Shown here piece by piece: positions 48,061-62,281 of a stretch of 64,000 nt of DNA (position 1 is its first letter; every line of letters starts with the position of its first letter). The stretch is taken from NCBI RefSeq assembly GCF_040954645.1, contig NC_092807.1, forward strand, positions 80,312,017 to 80,376,016. The letters are read 5' to 3'. The notes under the pieces are model-generated. The model saw only the letters and a list, made by a program, of their open reading frames with translations, did no database searches and was not told the origin of the DNA. The DNA is from Diabrotica undecimpunctata (Eukaryota; Arthropoda; Insecta; Coleoptera; Chrysomelidae). Position numbers and translations under genes: made by a program.

Positions 48061-49079
48061 CTGCTTTATGAGTTAATGGATTGTGTTGAAAGCGAAGAAT
48101 AGTAATAGTAATTTTTATTAGTAATATGGCAATAATAAAATAGCAAATAAAAAAGTATTTATTTAGGAGTATGATCTAACAAAGTAGAAATATGTCTAAA
48201 ATAATCCACGTTAAATATCAATATATAACGAATTAAAAATGCAGATGGTGGATTTAAAACACCGAACCTTTTTTTTTATGTGAGTGAAAATGTTCTAAAT
48301 ATTGCTCGGTGTGTGTTGAATTTAGGGTAGAGGAAAACATCCGAGCCCATTCCCCTAAGAAGAGGAGGTCCTGCAAAACGGATGCCTTCCTGTTGCCCTG
48401 ATTACTACCTCAAACCACCCATTCTTCGTCAAGTCACCTCTGTACGTGTTTAGTTACTGAACGAAACTTAGGGGTGCCTTACGTTGACTAAATTAATCAT
48501 GGAGAACTGTTACCGGTTCTTACCTAGGAGCAGTAAGCAACCAGGGAGAAAATATATGGAATGTATGAAAATAATAATAAGTAATACTAGGTAACAATAA
48601 GTAAGTATATTGAACAAGTGTGATATATAATAGACAATGATTAGTCAGTATAATAAGTAAATGAGTAATAATAAGTAAATAAGTAATAATAATATACAGT
48701 TTTGTCGGTAGTATTTTGAATGAAGGCGGATTGTCCCAAATCACTTTAATCCTGTCTCAGTTTCTGTCTATATCATGGATTTTCTCCTTATAATTTTTGT
48801 AACTTAGTCTCAGTCTAGTTCAAAATTCTCCCTGCTTTCCACAGCGATACGTATAAAGTTGTCATAGGATATCTCTCCTAGGTTTTTTTCGCAATACATA
48901 TATGTTGTTCCGACGCAAAAACGTTGAAACTGAAGTTACCATGCTCTGCGTTGTCTTGTACATTTCAAACGATACAATTATTATCGCTTTTTTTCAATAC
49001 AATACGTATAAAACCTAAAAGAGCCATGTCCGATCAGAAACTGCATAAAATAAAAATTTACTAGCTTGAATTTACATTT
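48061..49079. other. Stretch without recognised genes
   Basis: A GC-richer patch (about 48325-48500) has a broken minus-strand frame of no recognised family. The remainder is AT-rich. Confidence 0.4.
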
Positions 49080-49560
49080 GTACCACTTTATCACATTGAG
49101 TATTATTTTTTGGCCCATTGTGAATTGTCTATCTGTGCCTCCCATTCTGTTAGTATTTGTTCTCTAATGGCGGCTCCCATCTGAGGTAGGTGGCAGATTC
49201 TACAGAACATCTGCCGTTCTTTCGCTAGAAAGTAAATGGGGAGCATACTTGCTATCACCTTTATGACCGTCGTTGATGGAGTCGGGTACGCGCTTATCAT
49301 TTTTAAAAGAGAATTTCGCTGGGCTCTAGTTATCACGTCTCTTGTAATTTACTACATCTGCCTATATGGGGATTCCACATAGGAGGGTCGACTGTACCAC
49401 TTGCAGGTACATGATTTGTTTTTGACTACTCGGGCCTCCTATATTCGGCATGATCCTTTTTAGGGCTGCCGTTTTTTCTTCCGCCCTCGGGACTATATTT
49501 GTTAGGTATTTCGTAAACTTTAAGCATGTGTCGATGTATATGTCTAGGTATTTATCACAG
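49080..49560 (-). pseudogene. R1-like LINE C-terminal relic
   Basis: The minus strand reads TKYLTNIVPRAEEKTAALKR, IMPNIGGPSSQKQ, then RAQRNSLLKMISAYPTPSTT and IASMLPIYFLAKERQMFC. This matches the R1-clade thumb region (ISAYRTVS, PIDLLAxER). No catalytic core. Confidence 0.75.
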
Positions 49561-49679
49561 TTGTAGGCATTTTATTACTACTACCAATTTGAAAAGAGTC
49601 AACTCGGGTTTGGCGTAGTCCTTTTAGTATGGCTACTTCTATTTTTGGCTATTTTCGGCTGTTGGCTTTTCTGCAGCAT

Positions 49680-49930
49680 GTGGTAACTTGCCGGTGACCA
49701 CCCACAGAGCGGCAGCTGACACAGTCTTGTAAGGCATATACTACCCGCAGCAGACTAGTCCTGTCAACAATCAGCATGAACCTCCTGTAAGATGGTATTT
49801 CTGCCTCCTGAATCCAGACTGGGGCGGCCTAGAGGACGACAGACTGCACAACACCGCGGAGCACCCTGCTCTTTTCGGATTTGGATTCCCAATATTGGGT
49901 ATTATCCTTGCGCAGTCATTCTCTGAAAAG
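49680..49930 (-). pseudogene. Second R1-like LINE fragment
   Basis: ARIIPNIGNPNPKRAGCSAV and, after a frame change, EAEIPSYRR-like and LLRVVYALQ sequence correspond to the same R1 region as 49080-49560. It stops exactly where the direct repeat at 49931 starts. Confidence 0.6.
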
Positions 49931-50232
49931 GTTTTGGATTTTTGTGGACTTGTTATTCTGTACATTAGAACTTAATTTTGATACATCAATTAGAGTTTTT
50001 TACATTCTATCTATCTATTTATATTAGAATGCAAAATTATTATTGTAAAAAGATTCCTATTCACTTATTTGGAAGAAAACCCCTGCGTTTGCAACTTCTT
50101 TAACACATATGTGTTGGTATTTGGGCTTTTCTGAAAGACGATCTAAACTTGTTTTTTTCTGGCATTTTAAAGTTAAATACTGCATTTATATGGGATTAAA
50201 CTATAATTGGTTGTAACAAAAATTATATTTTA
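49931..50232 (+). repeat. 300-bp direct repeat, copy 1
   Basis: Starts GTTTTGGATTTTTGTGGACT and ends GTAACAAAAATTATATTTTA. Nearly the same sequence is at 54839-55160 in the same orientation. It lies at the 3' end of the LINE at 50233. Confidence 0.85.
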
Positions 50233-50343
50233 CTTTACTTTACTTAATCAGTAGACCCATTTGTAACTTTCGGTGTTGGGCCGTTTATAATACAATTCAT
50301 TAAATTACAATGTTTTACAGTCTTCTGAGGTGTCCTAGCTCTT

Positions 50344-53087
50344 AACGAAATTTCTTCATTCCTTCCTATTGGATGCCATTTGTGTTGTTTCCTGCCAAAT
50401 CTTACCCTTACTCTGCAGTATCTGCGAGATGTCACTGTTCACTTCTTTAATGGGTCTTCCTCTGTTTAGGGTCTTCCTTCTGTTATTCCCTATTGGTTTG
50501 GCGTCCCACACTCTTTTTACTTGTCTATTATTGTCTATCCGGGTTAGATGTCCGAACCATGCCAATTTTTTCTCCTTGATTGAGTCGAGTATCAGTTTGA
50601 TTTTGAGTCTTTCTCTTATTTCTTCTTTTCTGATTCTTTCAGTTCTTTTTACTAAGATCGTTCTTCTGAGGTATTTCATCTCTGGTGCCTGAATTCTGCT
50701 CTGATGTCTTTTGTTTAATATCCAATTTTCTGCTTCATATGTCACTGTAGGTCTATATATTGTTTTGTATGTTGTCTTTGTTGATATTTCTTTGTTATTA
50801 ATAAATCCTCTATTTAGTGCTTGGAAGAGTTTTCCTGTGTTTTCCATTCTGTTGTTAAGATCGTCATCGATGTCACCTTTGTTGTTGATTACTGTTCCTA
50901 AGTATTTGTATGAATTTGTCTGTATTATTTTTTGTTGGTCTATCATTACTTCTATTTGATCTTCCGTCCCTTGTTTCCTTGATATTTTCAAGGTATTTCA
51001 GTTTTTCTGCAGTTTCCGTAATTAATAGTATGTCGTCTGTCAACATACACATCTTAGCGTTTATCATCTGCATTCTGTTCCAACCGATGCAGTATTTCCT
51101 GAATGTTTTCTTACATTCTGTCACCATCTCATCTATTACATTTATGAATATCACTGGGCCGAGACTTTCCCCTTGTCTAACTCCTTGAGTTGTTTCAAAT
51201 GGTTCTGACTGTATATTTAACATTCTTACTATATTTGTTGTTTTTATGTATATACTCTTTGTTGCTTCTATCAGTTCTTCACTTACTTGCTTCTTCTTTA
51301 GGCTTTCCCATATATATATTTTTTTGACTGAGTCGAATGCTTTTTCCATGTCTATAAAGCTCAGATATATTTCTTTATTTTTCTTTAAGGCTTTTTCTAT
51401 TACTTGTTGCATGGTGAATATATGGTCTTGTGTGTTGTGTCCTTTCCTGAATCCACTGTGTACGTCCTCTAATTTATGTTTTATTTCTTTTCTGATTTTC
51501 ATTTCTATTGTGGTTTTGTATACTTTTGCTGCTACACATAGTAGTAATATACCTCTATTGTTCTTACAGTCTGTTGTGTTTCTTTTCTTTAATATAGGTA
51601 TAATTACTGCATTTATTCATTCTTTGGGTATTACGTTTCTCTTCCATATTAGGTTATATACGTATAACAATTTTTCTTTTGCTTTTACTCCTATATATTT
51701 CATTATTTCTGGTGCTACTACATCGCTTCCTGGTACTTTTCCAATCTTTATCTTTCTTATTGCTTCTTCCAGTTCTTCTTTTTCTATAGTTTCTGGATTT
51801 CTATGGATTTTCTCTTGTTGTGGCTTTCCTTCTCCGTTGTATTCGCTTGATTTCCATTCAGTATCAGCTGAAAATTTTCCCTCCATCTGTCCATTATTGC
51901 TTGTTCATTATTTGTTTCATTTCCGTTTCTTTGTTGCTTCTTAAGTTTTTCAGTGTTCTGTAAAATAATTTTACGTTTTCTGTGCTGTTTTCTTCCATTT
52001 TTTCCGGAATTTTTCACAACTTTTCTTTTTTTCTTTCTTAACTATCTCTTAACTAACTTTTGTTCTTTGTCTCTTATATTTTTATATTTTTGTTGTGTTG
52101 TGTTTTGGATGTATTCTTTTCATAATTTCTTCGTTTATTTTTTATTTCTCTTTTCACTTCATCGTTTCACCAAGATGTTCGTTTCCCTCTGTTGTTATTT
52201 CTTGTAGTTCCACGTATTGATTTAGCTGTTTTTATCATCGCATTTTTAAATTTTTCCCATCTTCTTCTATTGTTTCTGTTATTTCATGTTCATTGTCCAT
52301 CTCTTTCTCTAGCCCTTCTGAGTATCTTATTTTCGTTGTTTCTTCCCTTAGTTTATAAATTTTTATTATTTCTTTGTGTTTTCTGTTATGTTCTGTTATG
52401 TTCTCATTTCTTTTTATTACTTTTCTTTTGTTTTTGAATGCGGTTTCTAGTAGATAGTGGTCACTACCTATTTCATAACTCCTTTTTACCCTTACGTCTC
52501 TTTTCCAGTTCTTCTCTGTTTTTTGCACTATAGTATAGTCTATAATTAATTGTCCGTCTCTTGATTTGACTTCTCTTGTAATCTTGTGTATCCTTTTATG
52601 TTGGATAAGTGGTTGTTCATAATCACCAGGTTATTGTCTAGACAGAATTCGAGTAGTAATTTTTCATTTTTGTTTATTTTTTCCTCCCCATAAGGTCCGA
52701 TGACATTGTTCTATTTTTCTGCTTCTTTACACACAATACTGTTCATGTCCTTCTTTTTCATGCACGCTACTCCTGCCTGAGCTCTCTTCGTTTCTTTCAC
52801 TCCACTGTATATTAGTAACATTCCGTTTTCTAATATTATTGATCCTTTTCCTTTTTTCTTTGTCTCTGTTATAGCTACTATTTCAATGTTCTTATCTCTA
52901 ATTTCTTCCCCAGTTCTATTTCCTTCCCATTTATACCTCTTACATTCCATGATGCCATTTTCAAAATTGTTTTGTTGTTTTCTGTGTTTAAGTTGTACTT
53001 CAATTTGTTTTTCCTTCCGTTTTTGTTATTATCTTTAGATCTGCTCATGTCCCTGTTCTGTGCCTGTTTTGTGTCTCGGTCCGTCAT
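50344..53087 (-). pseudogene. LINE ORF2 of copy 2 (broken)
   Basis: It starts MTDRDTKQAQNRDMSRSKDN (53087), 15 bases after the ORF1 stop, and reaches MASWNVRGINGKEIELGKK at about 52955. Endonuclease pieces follow (52235-52528 and 52711-52950), then reverse transcriptase at 51617-52017 and 50873-51502 (SFIDMEKAFDSVKK, GVRQGESLGPVIFINVIDEM). The palm box reads LTDDILLITE, so the FADD box is altered. The C-terminus at 50356-50991 has YLGTVINN, WILNKRHQSRIQ and WFGHLTRID. At least five frame breaks. Confidence 0.85.
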
Positions 53088-53101
53088 TGTGTTTTATTGA
53101 G

Positions 53102-53911
53102 CTAGTTTTTTGAACAAGTTGGTTCTGTATTGTATGTTACTTTTTCTATCCGGCTTGTTTTTTGATTCCATTTCCACTTAATGCCTTCAATAACTATGAA
53201 ACCATATCCAATTTTTGTCCTTTTCCCATTAGTCTTTTCATCTGCTGCTATCTTTCTAAGATGTCTTTGTATTTCTATCTCTTTTAATGTTAGGCCACAT
53301 TCTATATATACTCTGTGTTGCTTATAGTTCATTAGTTTACCCTTGGCTTTTAGTATTTTCATTTTATCTTCGAATTTTTTACATTAGATAACACACATTG
53401 TTTCATTTATCTTTTGTACTCTATTTATTTTTGATTTTACTCCCATTTTTGTTTTTATGCAATTCTCTAGTTGCTCTGTTTCTATTGTGTCTATTGGTAA
53501 ACCTCTCATTATTAGGCTATTTTTCTTCTTTTCTTTCTGACAAGCTTCCAAGGTTATTTCTATTTTATCTATTTTTTGTTTCATCGCAGTCATTTCTTTC
53601 TTTAGATTTTTATTTTCTCTTATTATTTCTTTCATTTGTAATTTGTATTCACTATTTTCCTTCCTAATTTCTTTTAGTTCGTCAATCATATTACCCATTG
53701 TATTTTTTATATTTTCTAGGTCCTTGTTTTTCTTTTTATTATCGCTTGCTAATTGTCTCATTGATTCCATTATTTCGTTCTAGCTGCTGGTTTCATTCGT
53801 TGATGCTTTCGACCCGTCAGGAGTTCGGCTCACTTTTCTGCTCCTGCTAAATATGTCTATCTCCCCTTTGCTTTTTATTTTACATTCTTCATCAACATGA
53901 CCATCTGTCAT
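53102..53911 (-). pseudogene. LINE ORF1: coiled coil plus RRM-like domain
   Basis: It starts MTDGHVDEECKIKSKGEIDI (53911). One stop near 53780 precedes a long heptad-rich coiled coil (LASDNKKKNKDLENIKNTMG to EITLEACQKEKK). Then comes NSLIMRGLPIDTIETEQLEN, an RRM-like start, and after a frameshift near 53380 a basic C-terminal half (53102-53362: GLTLKEIEIQRHLRKIAADE). L1-type ORF1 proteins with this order trimerise and bind LINE RNA. The RRM call rests on pattern only. Copy 1 lacks this region. Confidence 0.7.
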
Positions 53912-53990
53912 ATTTCTTCTTATTCATATAATTAAAGTATTTATAAATATCAATATTTGTAAAGGTTACGGATCGCTATAAGCGCCGCAC

Positions 53991-54368
53991 CCACCTCAAC
54001 AGTTAAATCTTAGCAATTCTCGATCCTAACCAGTTTCGACTTCTACCGCTTGTAAATACAAATACAATCAATATCAAAACAACAAATAAATTCAGCATTT
54101 ATAATTCTGTATAGTTTTATCGAAACCTGAATAACAGACCTATTGTTTTTGTTCATAATTATTATTGTTTATCGTTCTTAATCACCCGTCCAGCGCAAAA
54201 AGTTCAACTCGTTTCGACCACTCAGAAGTTTCACTTTTATCTAAAAAATGGAAGTCAAAACTAACTATTAATTTATTATTACAGTTCAAAAACAGATAAA
54301 TGATTATTTATTTACATAAAGGTCCTTTTTAATTACACTTTGCACTATTTGTATGCAGACACACAAAC
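53991..54368. other. Noncoding stretch upstream of LINE copy 2
   Basis: Probably LINE 5' UTR and flanking DNA. No gene is visible. Confidence 0.4.
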
Positions 54369-54662
54369 CTACGAAAATATTATATGAGCCATATTCCCAA
54401 TGAGTTCAAATGATAACTTGGAGTATGATGGATTTAGATTGGGTAGTAGATCATTGGTCAATCTGCCTACCAACCAAACATCTTTCTTATGCATTGACTC
54501 TATCGATACTTGTTCTGAATATAACTTCAGACAAGCATCTCGCTTAATTTGGAGATGGCACTTTGTTCCACCTTCGGCTACCATACCACTGACGCCTATG
54601 TTATTCTTGGCGGGATACAAATCCAAAGTAACATGTCTGGTTTTGAACCCTATATTTTTCAT
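54369..54662 (-). other. Open frame of 97 codons, unrecognised
   Basis: The frame has balanced amino-acid composition (TRHVTLDLYPAKNN, CHLQIKRDACLKLYSEQ, NLNPSYSKLSFELIGNMAHI). It lies between LINE copy 2 and the second direct repeat. Its codon content is not TA-derived, and two of its alternative frames contain stops. It may be an exon relic or an unknown element protein. Confidence 0.3.
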
Positions 54663-54838
54663 GAGTACGCCTAGCTGCCATTAAAATATTCGACGCTCTC
54701 TTGGTGATTCGTTATATCTGCTGATTCCAAGAAAGTAAGTCTAATGTTACCCAAAGTGTAGCTCACTCATCAGATTAATATGAATACCATTCAGGTTAAA
54801 GAACCGAATCCTCCTTCATCCTTCGAACAAATTTCATA

Positions 54839-55160
54839 GTTTTGGATTTTTGTGGACTTGTTATTCTGTACATTAGAACTCCATTTTGACACATCAATTA
54901 GAGTTTTTTACATTATATCTCTGGATGATCTATTGAATTTTATATTACAATGCAAAATTATTATTGTAAAAAGATTTCCATTTACTTATTTGGAAGAAAA
55001 TATTCTACCCATGCGTTAGCAACTTCTTTGACATATATGTGTTGGTATTTGGGCTTTTCTGAAAGACGATCTAAATCTGTTTTTTCCTGACATTTTAAAG
55101 TTTAATACTCCATTTATATGGAATTAAACCACAATTTGTTGTAACAAAAATTATATTTTA
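54839..55160 (+). repeat. 300-bp direct repeat, copy 2
   Basis: Partner of 49931-50232, with a few small insertions. The following sequence has GACGTTTCGATTTCC, a motif common in insect repeats. Confidence 0.85.
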
Positions 55161-55879
55161 AATTTGTTTTTTTTTGTTTTTGACGTTTCGATTTCCAATC
55201 CTGGATTTTTTTTTCAAAAAATATTATAAATTAAGAAATTGTGTTTACCTATAGATATTAATTAATGCTACAAAGAGTCGATTAATTACCAAACATCTAC
55301 AGGTTAACATAATTTCTTATACTATTTTTTTAAAACAATTTCTGGATTGGGTAGTAAAATGACAAAAACAAAAATGAAAAATGTAATTTTCATACAATTA
55401 GCTGTGGTTTTATCCCATATAAATACAATATTTAATTTATTTGGTTGTTAATAACCTAATTACGGAAAAATATGCTATAAACATAATAGAAAATGGTGTT
55501 TTTGCAGATGCTGTGCTGAAACTAGTCATATAAAAAGCTAGTTTAAAGTTCTTAAATAGCTAAAAATTTAAGTTATTTTTTGTTTGAAAACGTTTAATTT
55601 TTTAATCGCTCTGCTACTACTTTTATATAACTAATAAATAACATTCCTGTATTGGCTAGAAATAGGGACCTTCAACCATAATGTTTGCTCTTGAGTAGTG
55701 TACGTACCGCTTACTATTTGCATGTTTTATGTCTTGCATAAAAGATTACGACACATGCTTGAAATGAGAGATATATCATAGAAAATTTGGATTAGTATAG
55801 AAATTTTAGTCAAGAATACCTTCCGAGAATCTCGTAATATTTTATAAAATTATTTTTTTTACTTGTCTGGTTATCTCTG
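55161..55879. other. AT-rich stretch, nothing recognised
   Basis: No coding block found. Confidence 0.4.
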
Positions 55880-56440
55880 CCTAAATGAATTTTATGTCCT
55901 AAGTATTTACACGATGTAGTCTACACACTATCCCTTTCATTAACAGCAATATTTCGATTTAGCACTAGATTAGTCATTATTTGTGTCTTGTTCATATTAA
56001 TTTTTAGTCCGACCTACAAGGAAGCGTGATACAATTTTGAAACATTATTATTGCATCATCCATACGATCGGCTATAAGAACGATGTCATCTGCAAATCTC
56101 AAAGGAATGAGCTTCTCTCCATTTATGTTGATACCGTTCTGTTCAGATGTGAGTTCTTATAAGTATATTCTAAAAGCGTCGTAAATAGCTTTGGAGAGAC
56201 GGTGTCTCCTTGCCGTACTCCTCGCTATATACAGAAATTATTTGTTTCTTGTTCAGATAGTCTTACGCTAGCTGTGGCATTTTGGTAGATATATTTGATT
56301 ATGTTAGTGTACCGATGGTCTATTCGGCATTCTGTCAAGGCTTTTAACATTTTCTAAGGGTTTACGATATCGAATGCTTTCTCGTAGTCGACAAATATCA
56401 GTGCCAAGGGTTTGTTGTATTCTGCAGACTTCTGCAGATT
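55880..56440 (-). pseudogene. LINE reverse transcriptase relic
   Basis: The minus strand has an interrupted VDYEKAFD-type box (about 56395), a GDTVSP-type box (about 56200) and NGINIHGEKLIPLRFADDIV (about 56090-56145), keeping the catalytic FADD. Frameshifts separate the blocks. Cut at about 56440 by the Penelope-like element. Confidence 0.75.
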
Positions 56441-56446
56441 TCGGAA

Positions 56447-57335
56447 TTGTTTTATTCCTTTTTCAAGACACTGTAATAGATAAAAAAATGTGTAAATATT
56501 TACAAAATATCACAATTCGTCAATGCAACTTACTAGTCGTTGAGATTATTTACAATAAACTTTGACACTCAACATTAACAACACAAATATAAAATATAAT
56601 AATGGACAATACATTCTAAAAATTGGTGAGGATAGTAGAACTTAGTTTATTTCATGACATATTTTGACGGTGTGTTTTAACTAAGATATATAGAAAAAAA
56701 AAGTATGATTAAAATGTAATTAGATGTTCTTAATATCGTATTTATTTTCAAGAAACAAGAGGCCCATATTGGGTAGTTTTAATTTTTAATTATTAAACCT
56801 GTCTTAATGGTATGCAACCAGTTATGCATACAAGAATATTTAGAGGTAAATATTTATTTTACTTTTGATGTTTTACCAGTAAATAGCAATAAATGTTGCT
56901 CAATTTATCTATTTCAGACTTTTTTTCTATGCAAGATGTACTATATTTTATGAAACACATTTCCAAGAAAACACGTTTTGCATGGTTTTTTTCTTTTGCC
57001 AAAATGAAGGAATCTTTGAAATTAAACTTATGTTTTAGAGTTGCATGTTCTGTGAGTGCACATGCAATTATTTTATTGATTTTTATGTCTCTACGATGTG
57101 GGATCACCCTACTGTGGAAATTACGAGATGATTCTCCGATGTATACGTTGTTGCAATTGGAACACGGTATAGAATAAACAACATTCGATGACTCCTGTAT
57201 TGTCAAAAAACTTTTGTCTTTGGGTCCAAAATTTTGCCTATTTCCTAGTGCTAAAGATTTCAAAATGTCTTCTCTTCTCTCAGATATCGAGTTCCTTATT
57301 TCTGGTCTAGAACCCCAAGAGAAGGATATCATGAG
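56447..57335 (-). mobile_element. Penelope-like element copy A (GIY-YIG end)
   Basis: The frame 56859-57332 carries the GIY-YIG-type endonuclease: VVYSIPCSNCNNVYIGESSR (residues 51-70), the conserved arginine near R75 and histidine near H79 (RVIPHRR). The preceding linker is DKSFLTIQESSN. In Penelope-like elements this domain nicks DNA for integration. The reverse transcriptase half is missing; the copy starts at the head-to-head junction with copy B. The 3' noncoding part (to 56447) matches 43324-43881. Confidence 0.85.
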
Positions 57336-57938
57336 ATCTCAAAGCACTAATGTTATCACTAACTTTCTACATAAAACAAGTAAAGGATATTTTTTGAACA
57401 AAATATACAATGAGTGCAAACAATTTTAAAAATTACATCCAGAAATTTACATTGTTAGGAGTGACAAGGGAAATGTAACAGTGGCAATGTATAAGAATGA
57501 TTACATTGAAATAAGTAATAGTTTACTGAATTACACAAACAGTTACATCAAACTTAAGAACAGTCCCTCCAACAAAAGGCAAACAAGCTGGTTTCGGAGT
57601 TAGCTTCTTCCAAATCCATAACAACAGAAGTTGCAAAATCCATGAAAATTTACAATGCAGTTGCACCCAGGTTTTATACACTGTCTAAAGTTCACAAACA
57701 CACTATTTAAATAAGGCCTATTGTCCCTTTCATTGATGTTCCTAATAGTAAACTTGCTAAACATCTTATAGATATTCTCACAATTTCCTATAACGAATCC
57801 AATGAATTCTATATTAGAGATTTTTTCACGTTTAGTAACTTCATTAACAATGTTAAAGTTTAGATTTGGAACAATGTTCCAAATAAATATATATTAATTA
57901 GTTTAGATGTTGTCTTACTGTTTACAAACTTATCACTA

Positions 57939-58050
57939 GATGCTATTCTGTTCTGATCATTATCAAAAATAACTAGAATAGCATCTCTTCGCATACTGAT
58001 CTAAACTGATCTTATATATATATATATATATATATAAGATCAGTTTAGAT
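57939..58050. repeat. Two adjacent palindromes inside Penelope RT
   Basis: AGATGCTATTCT and its complement AGAATAGCATCT (about 57939-57987) flank a 25-base loop. Next, ATCTAAACTGATCTTATATA and its complement (about 58001-58052) surround a (TA)n core. They interrupt the reverse transcriptase frame. Confidence 0.85.
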
Positions 58051-59089
58051 GATTTCGTAAGAATTTTAACATTTATATTTGACTCTAACAACTTTTTGTT
58101 TAATGGTAATTTTTTTAAACAAAAATTTGGCACTCAAATGGGCAGCAAAATATCCCCAATACTATGTAACTTTGTTTTGGATGAACTTATAACAACGTGT
58201 AAAGAAACTATACTATTTCACATAACTTTTATTAAACGATATGTAGATGCTTTGATTTTATCGGTCCCTGAAAATAAAGTGACTGATGTTTTAAACACAT
58301 TTAACGTTTACATCATTTTTGTGAACACCTACAGTTTTCGGTTGAGAGAGAGGCAGATGGTATAAATCCTTTTTTAGACATGCTTATCCATCGTGTCAGT
58401 GATGGCATGCTAAGAATGGAGTTGTATCGTAAACCTTGTATTAGTAACCGTTTCATAAATTTACATTCTCAAAATCCATCCAAGATGAAAATAAATTTAG
58501 TTTTGGCCTTAAAAACTAGGGTTGCTAAGCTGTCACACATCTATTTCAGGGACAAGGGACTAAAAAAGTTGAGATCTATACTACTAGAGAACTCCTACCC
58601 CATAGGGCTTTTAAATAAACTCATTTTCGGTTCTCCTTTTCCTTCGCAATTTTGTGACAGCCGAAATTTTCATGATAATGAGGTCCGACAATTGACATTA
58701 ATATACAACACATCAGTAATAGCATCTAAAATAACTTATGGTTCCTTACCCTACATTCCATTTCTGACACCTAAGCTAATGGAAATTTTCAAAAATGTTT
58801 ATGGCTTAAAAATTACAACTAAGAATGTGAAAACGGTATCGAAGTTATACACACAAAGACAATAGATCCTTTCATAATACAGGAGTCATCGAATGTTGAT
58901 TATTCTATACCGTGTGCCAATTGCAACAACGTATCCATCGGAGAATCATCTATTATATTTTATATTTGTGTTGTTAATGTTGAGTGTCAAAGTTTATTGT
59001 AAATAATCTCAACGACTAGTAAGTTGTACTGACGAATTGTGATATACAAAATATCATATACACATTTACACATTTTTTTTTATCTATAT

Positions 59090-59145
59090 TACAGTGTCTT
59101 AAAAAAGGAAAGAATAAAACAATTCCGAAAGCTTGATAAAAAGTC
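59090..59145 (+). ncRNA. Hairpin-CGAAA motif at Penelope 3' end (candidate ribozyme remnant)
   Basis: TGTCTTAAAAAAGGAAAGAA, then AATTCCGAAAGC and AAAAGTC. The better copy at 43405-43445 (minus strand) reads TTGAAGAAGGAAT, a loop, ATTCCGAAAGC and AAAAGTC. The GGAAT/ATTCC stem followed by GAAA and later GTC follows the hammerhead order, but the CTGATGA box is degenerate. Confidence 0.25.
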
Positions 59146-59212
59146 AATAGAGTGTTTCTCTAACATCTCTGCCAACCTTCTGACTGCAGCCCTAATCAAC
59201 TGGTGGTTATAT

Positions 59213-61961
<2,749 letters not shown>

Positions 61962-61988
<27 letters not shown>
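61962..61988. repeat. Short (TA)n tract
   Basis: Right flank of the mariner element; it may be part of one tract with 59213-59349 before insertion. Confidence 0.9.
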
Positions 61989-61989
<1 letters not shown>

Positions 61990-61993
<4 letters not shown>

Positions 61994-62146
61994 TAATATT
62001 CCTAATAAACCTATAATACCTAAACCATCTTAGATTCGCTGATGACATCATTCTAATTGCTAGAAGTCCTGAAGAATTACAACTACAAATTAATGACCTT
62101 AATACAGCCAGCAATGAACCTAAAAAATAAACTAAATGAACCTAGC

Positions 62147-62202
<56 letters not shown>

Positions 62203-62207
62203 AATAT

Positions 62208-62281
<74 letters not shown>

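Larger units (their letters stand above)
50233..53990 (-). mobile_element. RTE-like LINE, copy 2 (longer, inverted)
   Basis: It is homologous to 7813-10848 in the opposite orientation, including the 3' UTR with CCCAACACCGAAAG. It extends further 5' to include ORF1. The 3' end shows a TAAG(TAAAG)n tail. No target duplication was found. The 5' limit near 53990 is approximate. Confidence 0.85.
57336..59212 (+). mobile_element. Penelope-like element copy B (reverse transcriptase part)
   Basis: Broken N-terminal blocks read VRSDKGNVTVAMYKNDYIEI (about 57455-57510) and SLDVVLLFTNLSLDAI (about 57900). The frame 58096-58365 has FKQKFGTQMGSKISPILCNF and RYVDALIL, where the YVDD catalytic box has lost its second aspartate. 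58380-58865 continues the thumb/linker (GMLRMELYRKPCISNRFINL, YPIGLLNKLIF). The endonuclease begins (SIPCANCNN near 58905) but breaks off at about 58955 into 3' noncoding sequence. It runs to CTGCAGCCCTAATCAAC and a (TA)n tract. Confidence 0.85.
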
